NCBI GenBank assembly: GCA_022385805.1
Contig: MU277799.1
Location: 24,992-43,308 of the forward strand
Direction of reading: 5' to 3'
DNA from: Pilatotrama ljubarskyi
Taxonomy: Eukaryota > Basidiomycota > Agaricomycetes > Polyporales > Polyporaceae
DNA: 18,317 bases
Numbering within the stretch: position 1 is the stretch's first letter; every line of letters begins with the position of its first letter. The notes under the pieces were generated by a model. That model worked only from the letters and a program-made list of their open reading frames with translations. It searched no databases and was not told the origin of the DNA. The position numbers and the translations under genes were made by a program. This document shows positions 9,065-18,317 of this stretch, one piece after another.

Positions 9065-9768
9065 TCATACAGCGCCAACTTCGCTCGGGGGCTCGTCCAG
9101 GCCCACTGCAGCTTCAAAAGCACTCGACACCGCCTTGTAACCCTTCGTTGCCCCGCTCGCGGCGAGATTTGCAGCGTCCTCGGCTTCCGCGGCCGCGGCA
9201 GCACTGGGGTTGACGAGGTATTGTACGGCCGTTCTGTAGATCAGATGCAGTCAGCTTGCATGGCACAGACAGGTATGCGAATATGGCATAAACCTGCAGC
9301 TTACCCAGACGGCTCGTGTGCGGCGACGGAGGAAAGACTGGCAGGCGGGACGTGCTCGCGAACCGCGTCCGCGATCGCCACGGCGAGGTCTTTCGAGGGC
9401 ATACCGAGCGCCGCAGCGAGCTCGTTGATCCTGTCCTCCACCGTCGGCTTCCCGCCTGAGGAAGTGCTCGTGCTCGGTGTCGGACTGGTACTTGCGGCGC
9501 CTGCGCCTACGACGGCGTCCGCGCCTGGCGGCCGCTTGCCGAGCGCGAGGTTCCACCATCCGCCGACTTCGGCCTTCCACTGGAGAAGGCGCCACGCGTA
9601 GAATGCGATCGCAAGGGCCGCAAAGAGGACGATGTAGTAGTTGAAGCGGTGCAGAGGCGTGTTAGAGAGCGGCGGCGAGACGGGGCGGATGCCTTTGCGA
9701 TCGCGGGGAGGTGGAAGGTCCGACGACGACTTGACGGCTGACTCCTTGCTGCGAATGTTTTCCGACAT
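9065..9768 (-). CDS. Small single-pass membrane protein, unknown function
   Basis: Predicted exons on minus: 9768-9305 and 9233-9065, joined by a 71-nt GTAAGC...CAG intron (phase 2), giving 210 aa. The N-terminus is polar and basic (about 1-40). One hydrophobic helix follows at about residues 44-64 (YYIVLFAALAIAFYAW), then a Gly/Ala/Ser/Thr-rich low-complexity stretch (about 80-107). After this come an amphipathic segment with EDRINELAAALGMPSKDLAVAIADAV and an Ala-rich C-terminus ending EVGAV. There is no clear cleavable signal peptide, so a tail- or signal-anchored protein is plausible. I do not recognise the family. It is transcribed away from kinase C across a roughly 530-nt intergenic region. 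ATG 9768 is the first in frame. Confidence 0.75.
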
Positions 9769-9930
9769 ATCGTTCCGTGGTTATAGGCGAGACGAGGTAT
9801 AGATGGGGGATGTCTGGAGAGCTGTGTGGCGGTGGATGCGACGAGAGCAGACGTTTTGTATGCCTCGCATGGGCGTCTACTCTGTCGAGGTGGGGTACGT
9901 CGATGACATCATCGCATTCCCCGCACACAC

Positions 9931-10258
9931 GGACATTGCCGACAAAGCAGCCCGTCCCGATCAGGCAGGTGTGGCTTGAACAACCGGCAACATGTACAAT
10001 AACTTGCCTCTCGTCCCCATTGTTCAACGCTTGTGGTAGTGGTTCAGATGGCCGTGTATATAAACATGGACCACGGTATTGGCGCCAACACGGCCTTGCT
10101 TTCGAACGACATCCTCCGCACGCTTTGCTCGCTCTCCCTCCTACTTATACTTGTCGTTGACTCAAGCTGGAGCTCTGCAACTCCGTAAGTACGCATGTCT
10201 CTCGTTCACCTTCTGGTTTTAAGTGGAACCCGCAGGCCCTCCATCCCGTACACCCCAG
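9931..10258 (+). promoter_or_regulatory. Promoter module and leader of kinase C
   Basis: A box 1 variant (GACATTGCCGACAAAGCA) starts at 9931. Box 2 (TTGCCTCTCG...CATTGTT) is at 10004-10024. Box 3 is at 10113-10132 (identical to kinases A and B) and a TATA-like TTATAC is at 10145-10150. The leader holds a possible 5' UTR intron starting GTAAGT at 10185, with AG acceptors at 10235 or 10258. That intron would remove an upstream ATG at 10195. The order and spacing of boxes match kinase B. Confidence 0.65.
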
Positions 10259-10297
10259 CGGCCCTAGTTCGCTGCTCACTTTCGCTCCGCCGACGAC

Positions 10298-12776
10298 ATG
10301 GAACGCCCAACTCCGATTCTCATAATGGAGGCGCTTGAATTTGCCCACCGGTTCTTTCCCGTGCCATCTTCTGTGCTGCCGCCCAACTGGGCCTCTATCA
10401 CGTTTGAAGACTGCGCTCTCGGCGACCACCTGTTGGAGATTCGGGTCGCAGAGAAACTTGTGCGTCCTTCCGGTGAACACCCCTTCATTGACTAACACCC
10501 CTGCAGACGCGCATAGTCAACGCCCACAACGTGGCTCCTGGCTACAAGCTGTCGGGGCTCTCCGACAAGCCCGCCATGGAAGTTGGAGGAGTCGACGAGT
10601 CCAAAGTTCACGCCCTCGAAGCCGCGTTTGTGAAGACGGAGGAAGCGCCCATCTTGGGTTCCCCGCGCTGGATTGACCAGCTGGTCTCCGTCGAAATAAT
10701 GCGTCAGATCGACCCGTTCGACAACCGAGACGACGCCCAGGCTGCCGAACGCAAGCAAGCCCGTAGAGAGATCACCGCAGATGCTGAGAAGATATTTCGA
10801 CTTCAGCATCGCACAGCCCTCTTCATGCTCCTAGTCATTGGCCGCCGCTTCCGGTTCATCCGCTGGGACAGGTCTGGAGCCATCGTTACGCCTGCCGTGG
10901 ACTACGTGGCCCAGCCCAAGGTGCTTTGCGACCTCCTCTGGCAGATGGCGCTCCAGTCGGATGAGCAACTGGGAATGGACCCCAGTGCGGCGCGTCTGCA
11001 TCCGGACGATGAGGAGTATAAGCTCATGGACGAATTTGCGGTCAGAGACGCCACTGATCTTTGGAGCAACGAATGCATGGTCCCGATGGAGGACCTTTCG
11101 GAGGAACCAATGGTCTTCCAGTATGTTCGACTCTCGTTTCGGGCCTCCTTGCATCGCCGCTGGCCGCGCTACAGGCTCGAAGTCCCGTCCGGGAGCAAGA
11201 CTCGGTCGTTCCTCGTTGGGAAGCCAATGTCCTACAAAGACGGCATGGTCAGCCGTGGCTCGCGCGGCTACGTCGCGCTGGACGTGAAGACGAAGGAGTT
11301 CGTCTGGTTGAAGGATACGTGGAGGGTGTATGATGAGCTCCCCACGCCTGAGGGCTCGACGCTCTCGCGGCTGAATGAGAAGGAGGTGAGGTCCGTGCCA
11401 ACCCTCGTCTGCCATGGCGACATCCGAAACCAGACAACGCTAAGCCCCCAGGTGTGGGAGGAGCAAAACCCGCTTCCTGGGCCGGCTGGTACCTCTCCAT
11501 CGCCCTCAGGCTCGCCTGTGCTACAGCTCAGGGGCCCATCTCCGTCTCGGGTAGTCCCGCAACCCTCTTCCACCACTCGCAAACGGACACGTGCGGAATT
11601 TGAGTCCGACGACACGCCCTCCTTGCGTCGGGACTGTCCGTTGAGACGCCACAAGCATTACCGTATGGTTGTCGAGGAAGTAGGAATGCCCCTCTCAGAA
11701 ATCCATGGTGGACGCGAGCTCATCAAGGTCGTCCAATCATGTCTCCGTGGTTAGCTTCTGCGCTCGTTGCCTCGCCTACTGTATGCTGATGGATCTTCAG
11801 GCCACGAGGACGCCATAAACAAGGCGGGAATTCTGCATAGAGACATCAACGATGGTAACCTGATCATCTTGCCGAGGCTCGTATATGATGCGGAGATCAA
11901 CATATTTGCGGTCGTGTGGAACGGCCTCCTCGTAGACTGGGAGTTGTCCGCAAGCATTGACGATTTAAAGGTGGAGCAGCGTCCCTGCAAATGTCCCAAC
12001 CTCGTAGTAGGTCATCCTCCTCCTCATCATCATGATGGTGCTGATGCTATCCTCCTCAGGGCACTTGGCAGTTCCTGTCAGCGGGCATGCTGTCAGGCGA
12101 TACCAACATACCAGAGATCCCTGACGAGCTGGAGTCATTCTTCCACGTGCTTCTCTGGAATGCGGTCCTCTACCTCCAGTCCAACTGCCCTGATCATGAC
12201 GCGTTCCTAGACCGTTTCTTCGACGGTATGGATCGGGACGATCGTGGCTGCGTGACGTGCGGGAGCGCGAAGCGGCTCACAGTCAAGGAGGGAGTCGGGC
12301 ATCCCGAGATTGACGTGGGCGCGGGAGTCCCGCTCAAGTTCGACACGCCCTTGGATGATATCTTCGAGGAACTCCTGCGGTGCTTCCGGGCGCGCTACAA
12401 GGTCCAGCGTTGGCGGAAGATGCAGTCCGAGTCCATGAACGCTGCCGTCCAGACCCCACGAGTCGTACCACCTCAAGGCGGTGAGCGATCGTCCTCGTTA
12501 CCCTTCCCTCCCACCTCCGCGTCGAATCAGCAGCTATCCCCCGTCCGGCATCCTGACAGTCCCTCGGAAGAAGCGAGCGAAGGTCCTGCTCAGGCTGACA
12601 AAGAGTCAAAGAATCTGTCATCGCCGTACATGCCGACACCCGAGGAAGAGAAATGTGCGACTTACGTTGCGAGCCATAGGTATATGGATCGCATCTTGAC
12701 GATGGAGATTATAGAAGGGAGGTGGGGGTACGATAAAAAGGTTCGGCGGGTGTGCTCCCCCTGGGAGGAGATATGA
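10298..12776 (+). CDS. FunK1-type fungal protein kinase C
   Basis: Predicted exons: 10298-10459, 10507-11749, 11801-12003, 12060-12776, giving 774 aa. Introns are 47, 51 and 56 nt at the same positions and phases as in kinases A and B. Core signatures are RIVNAHNVAPGYKL, FRFIRWDRSGAIVTPAVDYV, RGYVALDVKTKEFVWLKD (Lys323), Glu336, a Ser/Pro linker with KRTR, and HRD 481-483 with Asn488. DWE 514-516, GTWQFLSAGM and IPDELESFFHVLLW follow. The catalytic-loop Ser/Gly of A and B is replaced here (HRDINDGN). The C-terminal tail keeps PTPEEE but the DKVGDRxPLEY motif is degraded (YDKKVRRVCSPW) and the protein ends soon after. The third intron donor is repeated (GTAGTAGG), so two in-frame donor choices 3 nt apart exist; a further intron from GTGAGC at about 12480 is possible but not needed. 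Confidence 0.9.
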
Positions 12777-12912
12777 TCCCCGCCTAGGAGACAATCCCGA
12801 CGACTACATCGCGTCGAAAACTCGTGTCTAAACCCGACCCTTGAGAGTCATTCCTGTCTACCCGTTCTCCTGGATTTTTGTTCGCGCTTCTGCGCGTTGT
12901 ACTAGGCTGCGG
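12777..12912. other. 3' flank of kinase C
   Basis: Short spacer after the kinase C stop, expected to hold its 3' UTR. No clear AATAAA and no gene are seen. Confidence 0.4.
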
Positions 12913-13239
12913 CTACAGTCGCGCGTCTCGACTATCCACCGTACACCGTGTGCCCGCCAGTGGCAGCTGTTTCTGCTTGTACCTACTTTCGACCTGATGG
13001 TATATCTTTTCACATCTGTCACGACAAACATCCCCTATTCCAAGGCCATTGACAGCGTCAGGACACTCCAGGATCTGCTTTGCCACCTTAAAAGTCATGT
13101 CATTGATGGCCTGTTCGACATGTAATTTAAGGGGGGCAGCGCATTCCATGACACTGTCCCAGGTTCTGGAGTCTGTGCACTTTTGTCGTGTGTAGAGGTA
13201 CTCAAAAGATCTCGTCGAATTTGGATTGTCGTGCATCAT
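12913..13239 (-). CDS. Doubtful ORF, Cys-containing 108-aa protein or exon relic
   Basis: From the ATG at 13239 the minus strand is open for 108 codons. The product has six cysteines (about residues 21, 33, 59, 72, 76, 99) and helix-like segments around EQAINDMTFKVAKQILECP and VCRDRCEKIYHQVESRYKQ. This is more protein-like than the neighbouring frames. The frame stays open upstream but runs into the tRNA-Phe at 13290-13362, so it cannot extend far as a normal gene. No signal peptide is visible. It could be one exon of a small Cys-rich protein that lost its 5' part, or chance. I do not recognise a family. Confidence 0.3.
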   Translation of the reverse strand: MMHDNPNSTRSFEYLYTRQKCTDSRTWDSVMECAAPLKLHVEQAINDMTFKVAKQILECPDAVNGLGIGDVCRDRCEKIYHQVESRYKQKQLPLAGTRCTVDSRDARL

Positions 13240-13289
13240 GTTTGGGTAGCCAGCGACATCATAAAGGCACACAGCGGGAGGCTTACATC

Positions 13290-13362
13290 GCCGGGATAGC
13301 TCAGCTGGGAGAGCAACAGACTGAAGTTCTGGAGGTCGCGTGTTCAATCCACGCTCCTGGCA
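13290..13362 (+). tRNA. tRNA-Phe (GAA)
   Basis: A 73-nt intronless cloverleaf. The acceptor GCCGGGA pairs with TCCTGGC (one G-T), with discriminator A. The D-arm GCTC/GAGC contains the A box TAGCTCAGCTGGG. Anticodon GAA is at 13323-13325 in loop CTGAAGT, with a CAGA/TCTG stem and one mismatched outer pair. The T-arm is GCGTG-TTCAATC-CACGC. A T5 Pol III terminator lies at 13367-13371. This is the better-preserved of the two tRNA-Phe copies in the window. Confidence 0.9.
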
Positions 13363-15046
13363 TTGCTTTTTACACCGATCCATCCCATCCGTCTTGGTAG
13401 TATGCCCACCCACAAACCGCTTCGCATCCGAGCTCGTCTACGTTGAGCTTTTGATTGGGAGTACAGTGGCGGTGTATCATACTCGGGTAGCGGTGTCCCT
13501 AAGCCCAGTCATTTTCGTGATCGGTTGGCAAAGGGCGGTTATCTGCGCCTGCCATCTACTTGAACGACGTTCAAAGGTGGGAAATTGAGGAATCAACCCA
13601 TTCGGAGACAGACTACGTTCACACAGTCCATGCAGCCTTATCATAATACCCAGCGAGTCTCCACCGTGTAATACGCAATTGCCTCGGGCTCTGAAGGAAA
13701 GAGTAGTACTGCGTCACCGATATCGTGCAAGTATACTATAGCTCACCCTGCAGAATCCATGGAGTCGAGAGACAGGGACATGCGCACAGACGACCGTGGT
13801 AGATCCCGACCATAAGAGGAGACCGATGGTCGTGGAAGCGTTGCCACCGTAGCTCGCTTCGTCTCGCACGGCCGAGCAACTTGAGCGTTGGGGCCGGCCC
13901 GTGGTATAGAGAAGTATGCGCACCTCAGGCAAGCCACTATCCCTCAGAACTCTCGAGATTGCGAGAATGCCGTTTCGGTTCCCTACTGACCTACAGTGTA
14001 CATTGTCGAGCCAAAAGTAGCCATAGCAGCCACTGGCAGAGTTTGCGGAGCCTTGCGATGCACGACAGATGAACCGATACGGCCAGCTCGGGGAGTCGAG
14101 CCTGGACGGTGGACCAATAGAGGATGATGACCGAAGATCCGAGGCTGACCACAGGGCGCTGCGTGCCAATAGCGGCGATACGCGGCTCCTCATTGAAGCC
14201 TTACTAAGCCCATCTAAACATACCGAATGTGGCTGACTGAGCAGACGGGCGACGAGCGGTGTGCAGGTTATCATATACAGCGGGGCGGAGGCCAGCCGCG
14301 GTGTGCACGCCGCAGCAGGTCGCGTGAAAGAAGTGGCGGAGGGCGGTATTCATAGTACCCAGACGGTGTGGTACCAGTCTAGGACGCCATTCAGCTCGCC
14401 GATACCGTGTTGAGGGTACGCGTCGTATGTAGGCGAGGGAATGACAGCGAGGAGGAGCGTGAGACTTGCTCCGCGAGCGAGCAGCGTCGATCGAGGATAG
14501 CCTTCCCACGATTTGGAGTGAGGAGGCTTTGAACCATGGTCGAGGGCTCGTCCTGGGGCCTCCCTTGAGAGTCTGGACGGAAGGACGGAGATGAGCCGGT
14601 GGACGCTGCAAGTGCATGCACGACGCATACTGCAGCTGGGGAGTACTACGCGTCATCAAGGATACGCAGGCATCGTGCACCTTCTCTGCGTGATCTATCG
14701 GTAGTAAAGGCATACCTAGATGCAGAAGGCGCAACCAAGGTACTCACGAAAGTCGTGTTGTCAAAAGTGGACGTTCGAACGGTGAATTCGAGAGGGAGCG
14801 TCGAGTTGGATGAGCGGGAACAAGCGCCGCGATCCTCGACGCGGGGAGGGCACTGCCACCGGCTATTTTGATCTTATCTCTCCGTTTTCGAAGTTGGCAG
14901 GCTGGCATGTTCTTGACCACTACCACCATTTCCTCGCCCTCATCGTCTTCTGGCTGCGGGACCAATCAATGTTGTCCGCCATGCTATTGAGCTATACGTT
15001 CGACTGTTTCTAGTTCTACTAGCAGACGAGGGTCGGAGACGCTGGG
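13363..15046. other. Gene-poor region
   Basis: Several 60-190 codon frames overlap on both strands, as expected by chance in GC-rich DNA, and none shows a known domain. The least implausible is a minus frame at 14350-14628, whose second half contains a short hydrophobic stretch (SLTLLLAVIPSP) and reads GIGELNGVLDWYHTVW before its stop. A minus frame at 13714-14274 is long but Ser/Arg-rich and shapeless. I see no RNA gene, clear terminal inverted repeat or transposase. Confidence 0.45.
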
Positions 15047-15502
15047 TCAATTCGCTGCTGGCACCGGGGTTCGACTATTCTCACACGGGACACCGCAGTT
15101 GCGCACTGTCGTTTCATCGTCTGCTTCATGCGCCACCAGTACAGAAAGTCTGTCAAATGAGGAGTTAAAACGGCGTAGTGGACTATACCTGCGGTGATAT
15201 TCCTGTGAGCACGGTTCCACGGTGCTCGAACCCTCGGTCAGTCCGTTGCGACGGTCAGTGAAGCGTTGAACCGCGTTCGCGCGCAGCACGACTTCTTTAC
15301 CGGCCTGTGAGTGCACTGCTAATTGGACAGAGATGATCACTTCGCAGAGTTCCCATCCGCCAATGAGGCGCTTATCCACTCGCCCTCTGCAGTCTCCGAG
15401 AACCCCGTCAGGCATGGGGTGTGGCGGATTGCACAACGAAGATACGGTAATGCCCTCGACGAGACGGTCGCGCGCCAGCCCTATGGATGACAGTTTCAGC
15501 AT
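15047..15502 (-). CDS. Possible hypothetical protein, 151 aa
   Basis: A single open frame from ATG 15502 to TGA 15047. Its first two thirds have balanced, globular-looking composition (RLIGGWELCEVIISVQLAVH, then GKEVVLRANAVQRFTDRR). The last third is more Arg/Ser-rich and could be read-through of an intron. It is divergent from the 7-TM gene, with starts 132 nt apart, which would fit a shared bidirectional promoter. No domain, signal peptide or membrane segment is recognised. It may be a chance ORF. Confidence 0.3.
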   Translation of the reverse strand: MLKLSSIGLARDRLVEGITVSSLCNPPHPMPDGVLGDCRGRVDKRLIGGWELCEVIISVQLAVHSQAGKEVVLRANAVQRFTDRRNGLTEGSSTVEPCSQEYHRRYSPLRRFNSSFDRLSVLVAHEADDETTVRNCGVPCENSRTPVPAAN

Positions 15503-15634
15503 GCCCTCGACAGAGAGATAAAAGCTTGTCCGTCAGCTGCGCGCCCGCCTCATCCTGTTACCATCTCCGGGTCCTCCAGCTGTCCTGGGTCTTTGGTGCG
15601 CCGGCGTCCGCAGGATCGAAAACTTGTTTCCGCT

Positions 15635-17149
15635 ATGTCTTCGATCGTCAATGGGCTGAGCAGGCTCATCCCCCGGTCCTCCATGTCCGCGATCGGTGTC
15701 AACCTAGCGTTGGCATGCATCGAGAGCCTGCTTTACGGGATGTTCTTCGTTCTCGCTATGACCTCGCTCGCGGTCCTGGTTGGCCGCCATACCAACCGCT
15801 CAAGCTCCTTCAGCGGTCGCTCCTACAGCTCTGAGAGGTTGTGGACCTCTCCCCTGTTCGTCGCGACGATGTTCCTGCTTATGACCGTCACGTCAGTGAG
15901 TATTCCTGGCCTCCTGCCTCCGTCCGATCTCACTCACTCATGTGATACTGACCGCGTTTGCTTCGATGTCCATCAGCATTGGCTTATCACTGTACGGAGA
16001 GTATTCGATGCCTTCCTATACTACGAGGGCGGCCAGGCACCAATGGACTACTACCTCATCGTGGAAGCGCCGACACAAGTAGTCGGGACGGCCTTCGTAG
16101 TTGCCACCGTCATTGTCGGGGACATCATCTTGGTGAGTATGACGCAGTGCCTCTGCTGTAGCTGTGCTCATCAGCATGCATCAACAACTCAGACGTATCG
16201 TATCTGGACCGTATGGGACCGTCGATGGAGCATGATCGTCTTTCCTGCGCTCTGTACCATCGCTTACACTGGTGAGCGACCCTCCCCATCGGGGCTTAGC
16301 GTCTCGACTAACGGACTGCATAGCGTTGGGCATCAGTATGGTGCAGCTCTTCGCTTCGTACGGTTACGGTGAAAGTATCTTCATGACCGCCGCGCGGCGT
16401 CGTGTCATCACCACGTCGGCACTTACACTAGCGTATGTACCTGAATTATGAAGATGCGGCCGACGCGTGCTCACATCTGTTCCGACAGGACGAACCTCTA
16501 CGGAACAGGTACTTCCCGCCTTCTTCAGCAGGCTTGCTTCATGACTAACGTGTGAATCTCATTGCAGGATCGATTGCGTACCGGATATGGTCCAGCAACA
16601 GAGCTCTGAAGCATGGTCACGCTTTCGGGGTCGGGCTCTCAGTGGCCGTACGTAGACCCGCAATGATGCCTCGATACGGCCATCTCACCTGCTCACAGGA
16701 GGCACTCGTTATATTTATCGAGAGCGCCGCCTTCTACACGTAAGTCCTCCCCTCCCACGCCCGATAACGATCACCCGCCTCGCACCGTCCATCCAAAGCT
16801 TATCACTAACAACGCGCGCCGCAGATTCTGGACGCTCTTCTTCGTCGTCTCCTTCTCCGCGGACTCGCTCCTTGAGCAGTTCGCGTTCCACTGCATCCCC
16901 GCCGCGACCGGAATCTCGTTCATGCTCATCGTCGTGCGCGTCGGGCTCGGCTTCCACTGGTCGCAGATCGCGGGCGCCGTGCCCGGTTTCGCCGCGGCCG
17001 CGCGGCGCGCGCCTATGCGCAAGCCGTCGATACCGTATCCGCCCCGCGCGATCACACTCAACGTGACGCGCACGATCGAGCAGGAGACGGACTATGCGCT
17101 GCGGCTGTCCCCGGAGCTGAGGCACGCGCACGATGTCGAGATGTGCTGA
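15635..17149 (+). CDS. Seven-transmembrane fungal membrane protein
   Basis: Predicted exons: 15635-15895, 15977-16132, 16193-16271, 16324-16432, 16489-16508, 16568-16647, 16699-16739, 16825-17149, giving 356 aa. All seven introns are GT-AG (51-85 nt) and frames close exactly. Exon 5 is a 20-nt micro-exon encoding most of ATNLYGTG. About seven hydrophobic helices are visible: near residues 18-48, 71-87, 113-139, 152-178, 192-214, 228-258 and 272-295. Loop motifs TYRIWTVWDRRW, IAYRIWSSNRAL and EALVIFIESAAFYT are typical of a large uncharacterised 7-TM family in Agaricomycetes. The C-terminal tail is cytosolic-looking and charged. It may be a receptor-like protein, but no ligand or partner can be inferred. 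ATG 15635 is the first true ATG in the frame and precedes the first helix. Confidence 0.85.
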
Positions 17150-18317
17150 CGGAGTCATTGCGGCACTGGGAGTCGGCGAGGGGGCCAATGAGAAGCGTTT
17201 GTAGCTGCTCTTTGCGGAGGGTGATGCACCGGCTGTTGGTTTCTACGCCGTTGCGGCGTCGGACGCGAAAGCATTCGAAGCACGTCGTAATCGAGAACCG
17301 AGAGGGTTTAACGGCGGCTACGTCCAGCAGTGTTAGGCCACTATGATGTTGGACTTATGCACGTCTTTGGACGGTGTCCGTGAAGTTTCTGTCGAACCTT
17401 GTATTTGTACGGGTCAGAGAATGACATAGAGCAAAACGAGAAGTCACAAAGCATATCCGAAAGACTGACGTGTCGCGTATGCCCGTTGTCTGTGAGTCGC
17501 GGCGATGTCTCTGTTGTGCGCATTGTGACGTTGACCGACGTTGCATCTGCGAATGATAGACCTGCTGCTGTCGTATTTGACAGCTTGGGGATGGAGGGAC
17601 TGGGATCTCTGTTACGTAGTCGTCAGCTACAAGCCTGATCTGTGCATTGCGATGAACGTACACCTCGGAGTTCACGCGGGGTGGGGGAGGCTTAAAGGAG
17701 ATGCTGCTGATAACCCCGTTGAAGAGTCTTAGCGCATGTGCACGGCGTACGCGGCAGACAGACTACTACCACCTCAGTCAGTCCGACATAATACGGCGCA
17801 CTCTGACTCATTGGTCTCGATTGCTATACGTGTGCGTAAGTTTCTCGCAATCAGCGAGGGACATGCTCCCTGGGTGGCCTGATCGCTCCCAGCATCGTCT
17901 TTTGAAACCACTCGCGAGACGTTTGGCGCAAGTTGGCGGTGAAGATGATGATAGATGGACCAAAAAGCCACGTTCCTACAGGTCCATCCTGTAGAGATCA
18001 AATAAAGAGTCCGTACGTCTCAATGAGCCGAAAGATCGAAGGTGGTGTCATTCAGTGATCATACGGACATGGGTCAGGACACGTGGTCGGCGGGCTGCTC
18101 GGCGGTGAACTCCCTCAAAGCCCCTGTGCATCAAATTCGACGCGGGATACATACCTGAGTCCTCCAAAAGTAAATTAATGAGTCTTCGCGTTAGGTGGGC
18201 GGGGAATGGACAACGTGCGATTCCGCAGCGGAGCTTCAGGCTGTTGAGCAGGGCTTGGCACGCAGCGGAAAGCCCGCTAGGCTCAGCTTACCTGTGGAGC
18301 ACTTGATAGAGGCACAC
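17150..18317. other. Right end, no gene supported
   Basis: This holds the 3' flank of the 7-TM gene and then only short frames without motifs. An AATAAA at 18000-18005 follows a 97-codon plus frame (17701-17994) by a few bases, but that frame is Arg/Ser-rich and has no protein-like segment. No tRNA, repeat or mobile-element signature was found. Confidence 0.45.

Noticed and set aside
13714..14274. 186-codon minus open frame
   Set aside because: It is Ser/Arg-rich with no domain, membrane segment or splice-supported continuation, and starts without support from a promoter.
16715..17188. 157-codon minus frame opposite the last 7-TM exons
   Set aside because: Antisense shadow of exon 8, with Arg/Glu/Asp low-complexity composition typical of reversed GC-rich coding DNA.
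1..18317. CRISPR array, bacterial-type operons or riboswitches
   Set aside because: No regularly spaced short repeats or Shine-Dalgarno-led gene strings; spliced genes show that this is eukaryotic DNA.

Overview
The window looks like nuclear DNA from a mushroom-forming basidiomycete (Agaricomycetes, perhaps Polyporales). The evidence is short GT-AG introns of about 45-85 nt, GC-rich coding sequence, a cluster of FunK1-type protein kinases (a family greatly expanded in Agaricomycetes), and a 7-TM protein gene cut into eight small exons. The species cannot be named from the sequence alone.

Layout: 216-1011 is the first copy of a direct repeat that carries a kinase promoter and only the first coding exon, so it is a truncated pseudogene. 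1012-2079 has no convincing protein gene but holds a decayed-looking tRNA-Phe on the minus strand. 2080-4926 (minus) is FunK1 kinase A (4 exons, 893 aa). 5547-6345 is the second copy of the direct repeat and contains the promoter and first exon of kinase B; the full gene is 6193-8758 (plus, 4 exons, 802 aa). 9065-9768 (minus) is a small two-exon single-pass membrane protein of unknown role. 10298-12776 (plus) is kinase C (4 exons, 774 aa). A better-preserved tRNA-Phe lies at 13290-13362 (plus), next to a doubtful Cys-containing ORF. 13363-15046 is gene-poor. A possible single-exon hypothetical ORF (15047-15502, minus) is divergent from a 7-TM protein gene (15635-17149, plus, 8 exons, 356 aa). 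17150-18317 shows no gene I can support.

The main theme is a FunK1 array. The three complete kinases share intron positions, a catalytic core (Lys, Glu, HRDxSGGN or HRDINDGN, DWE, GTW), a conserved basic KR(S/T)R patch and a C-terminal PTPxEE tail. The most striking new signal is upstream. All three kinases and the truncated copy share a promoter module, with an identical 20-nt box directly before the TATA box in the three intact genes although much of the surrounding DNA has diverged. This suggests the array is co-regulated, or that the promoter travels with the gene when it duplicates. All gene models come from manual reading of splice signals and paralogue comparison; no transcript evidence or database search was available.
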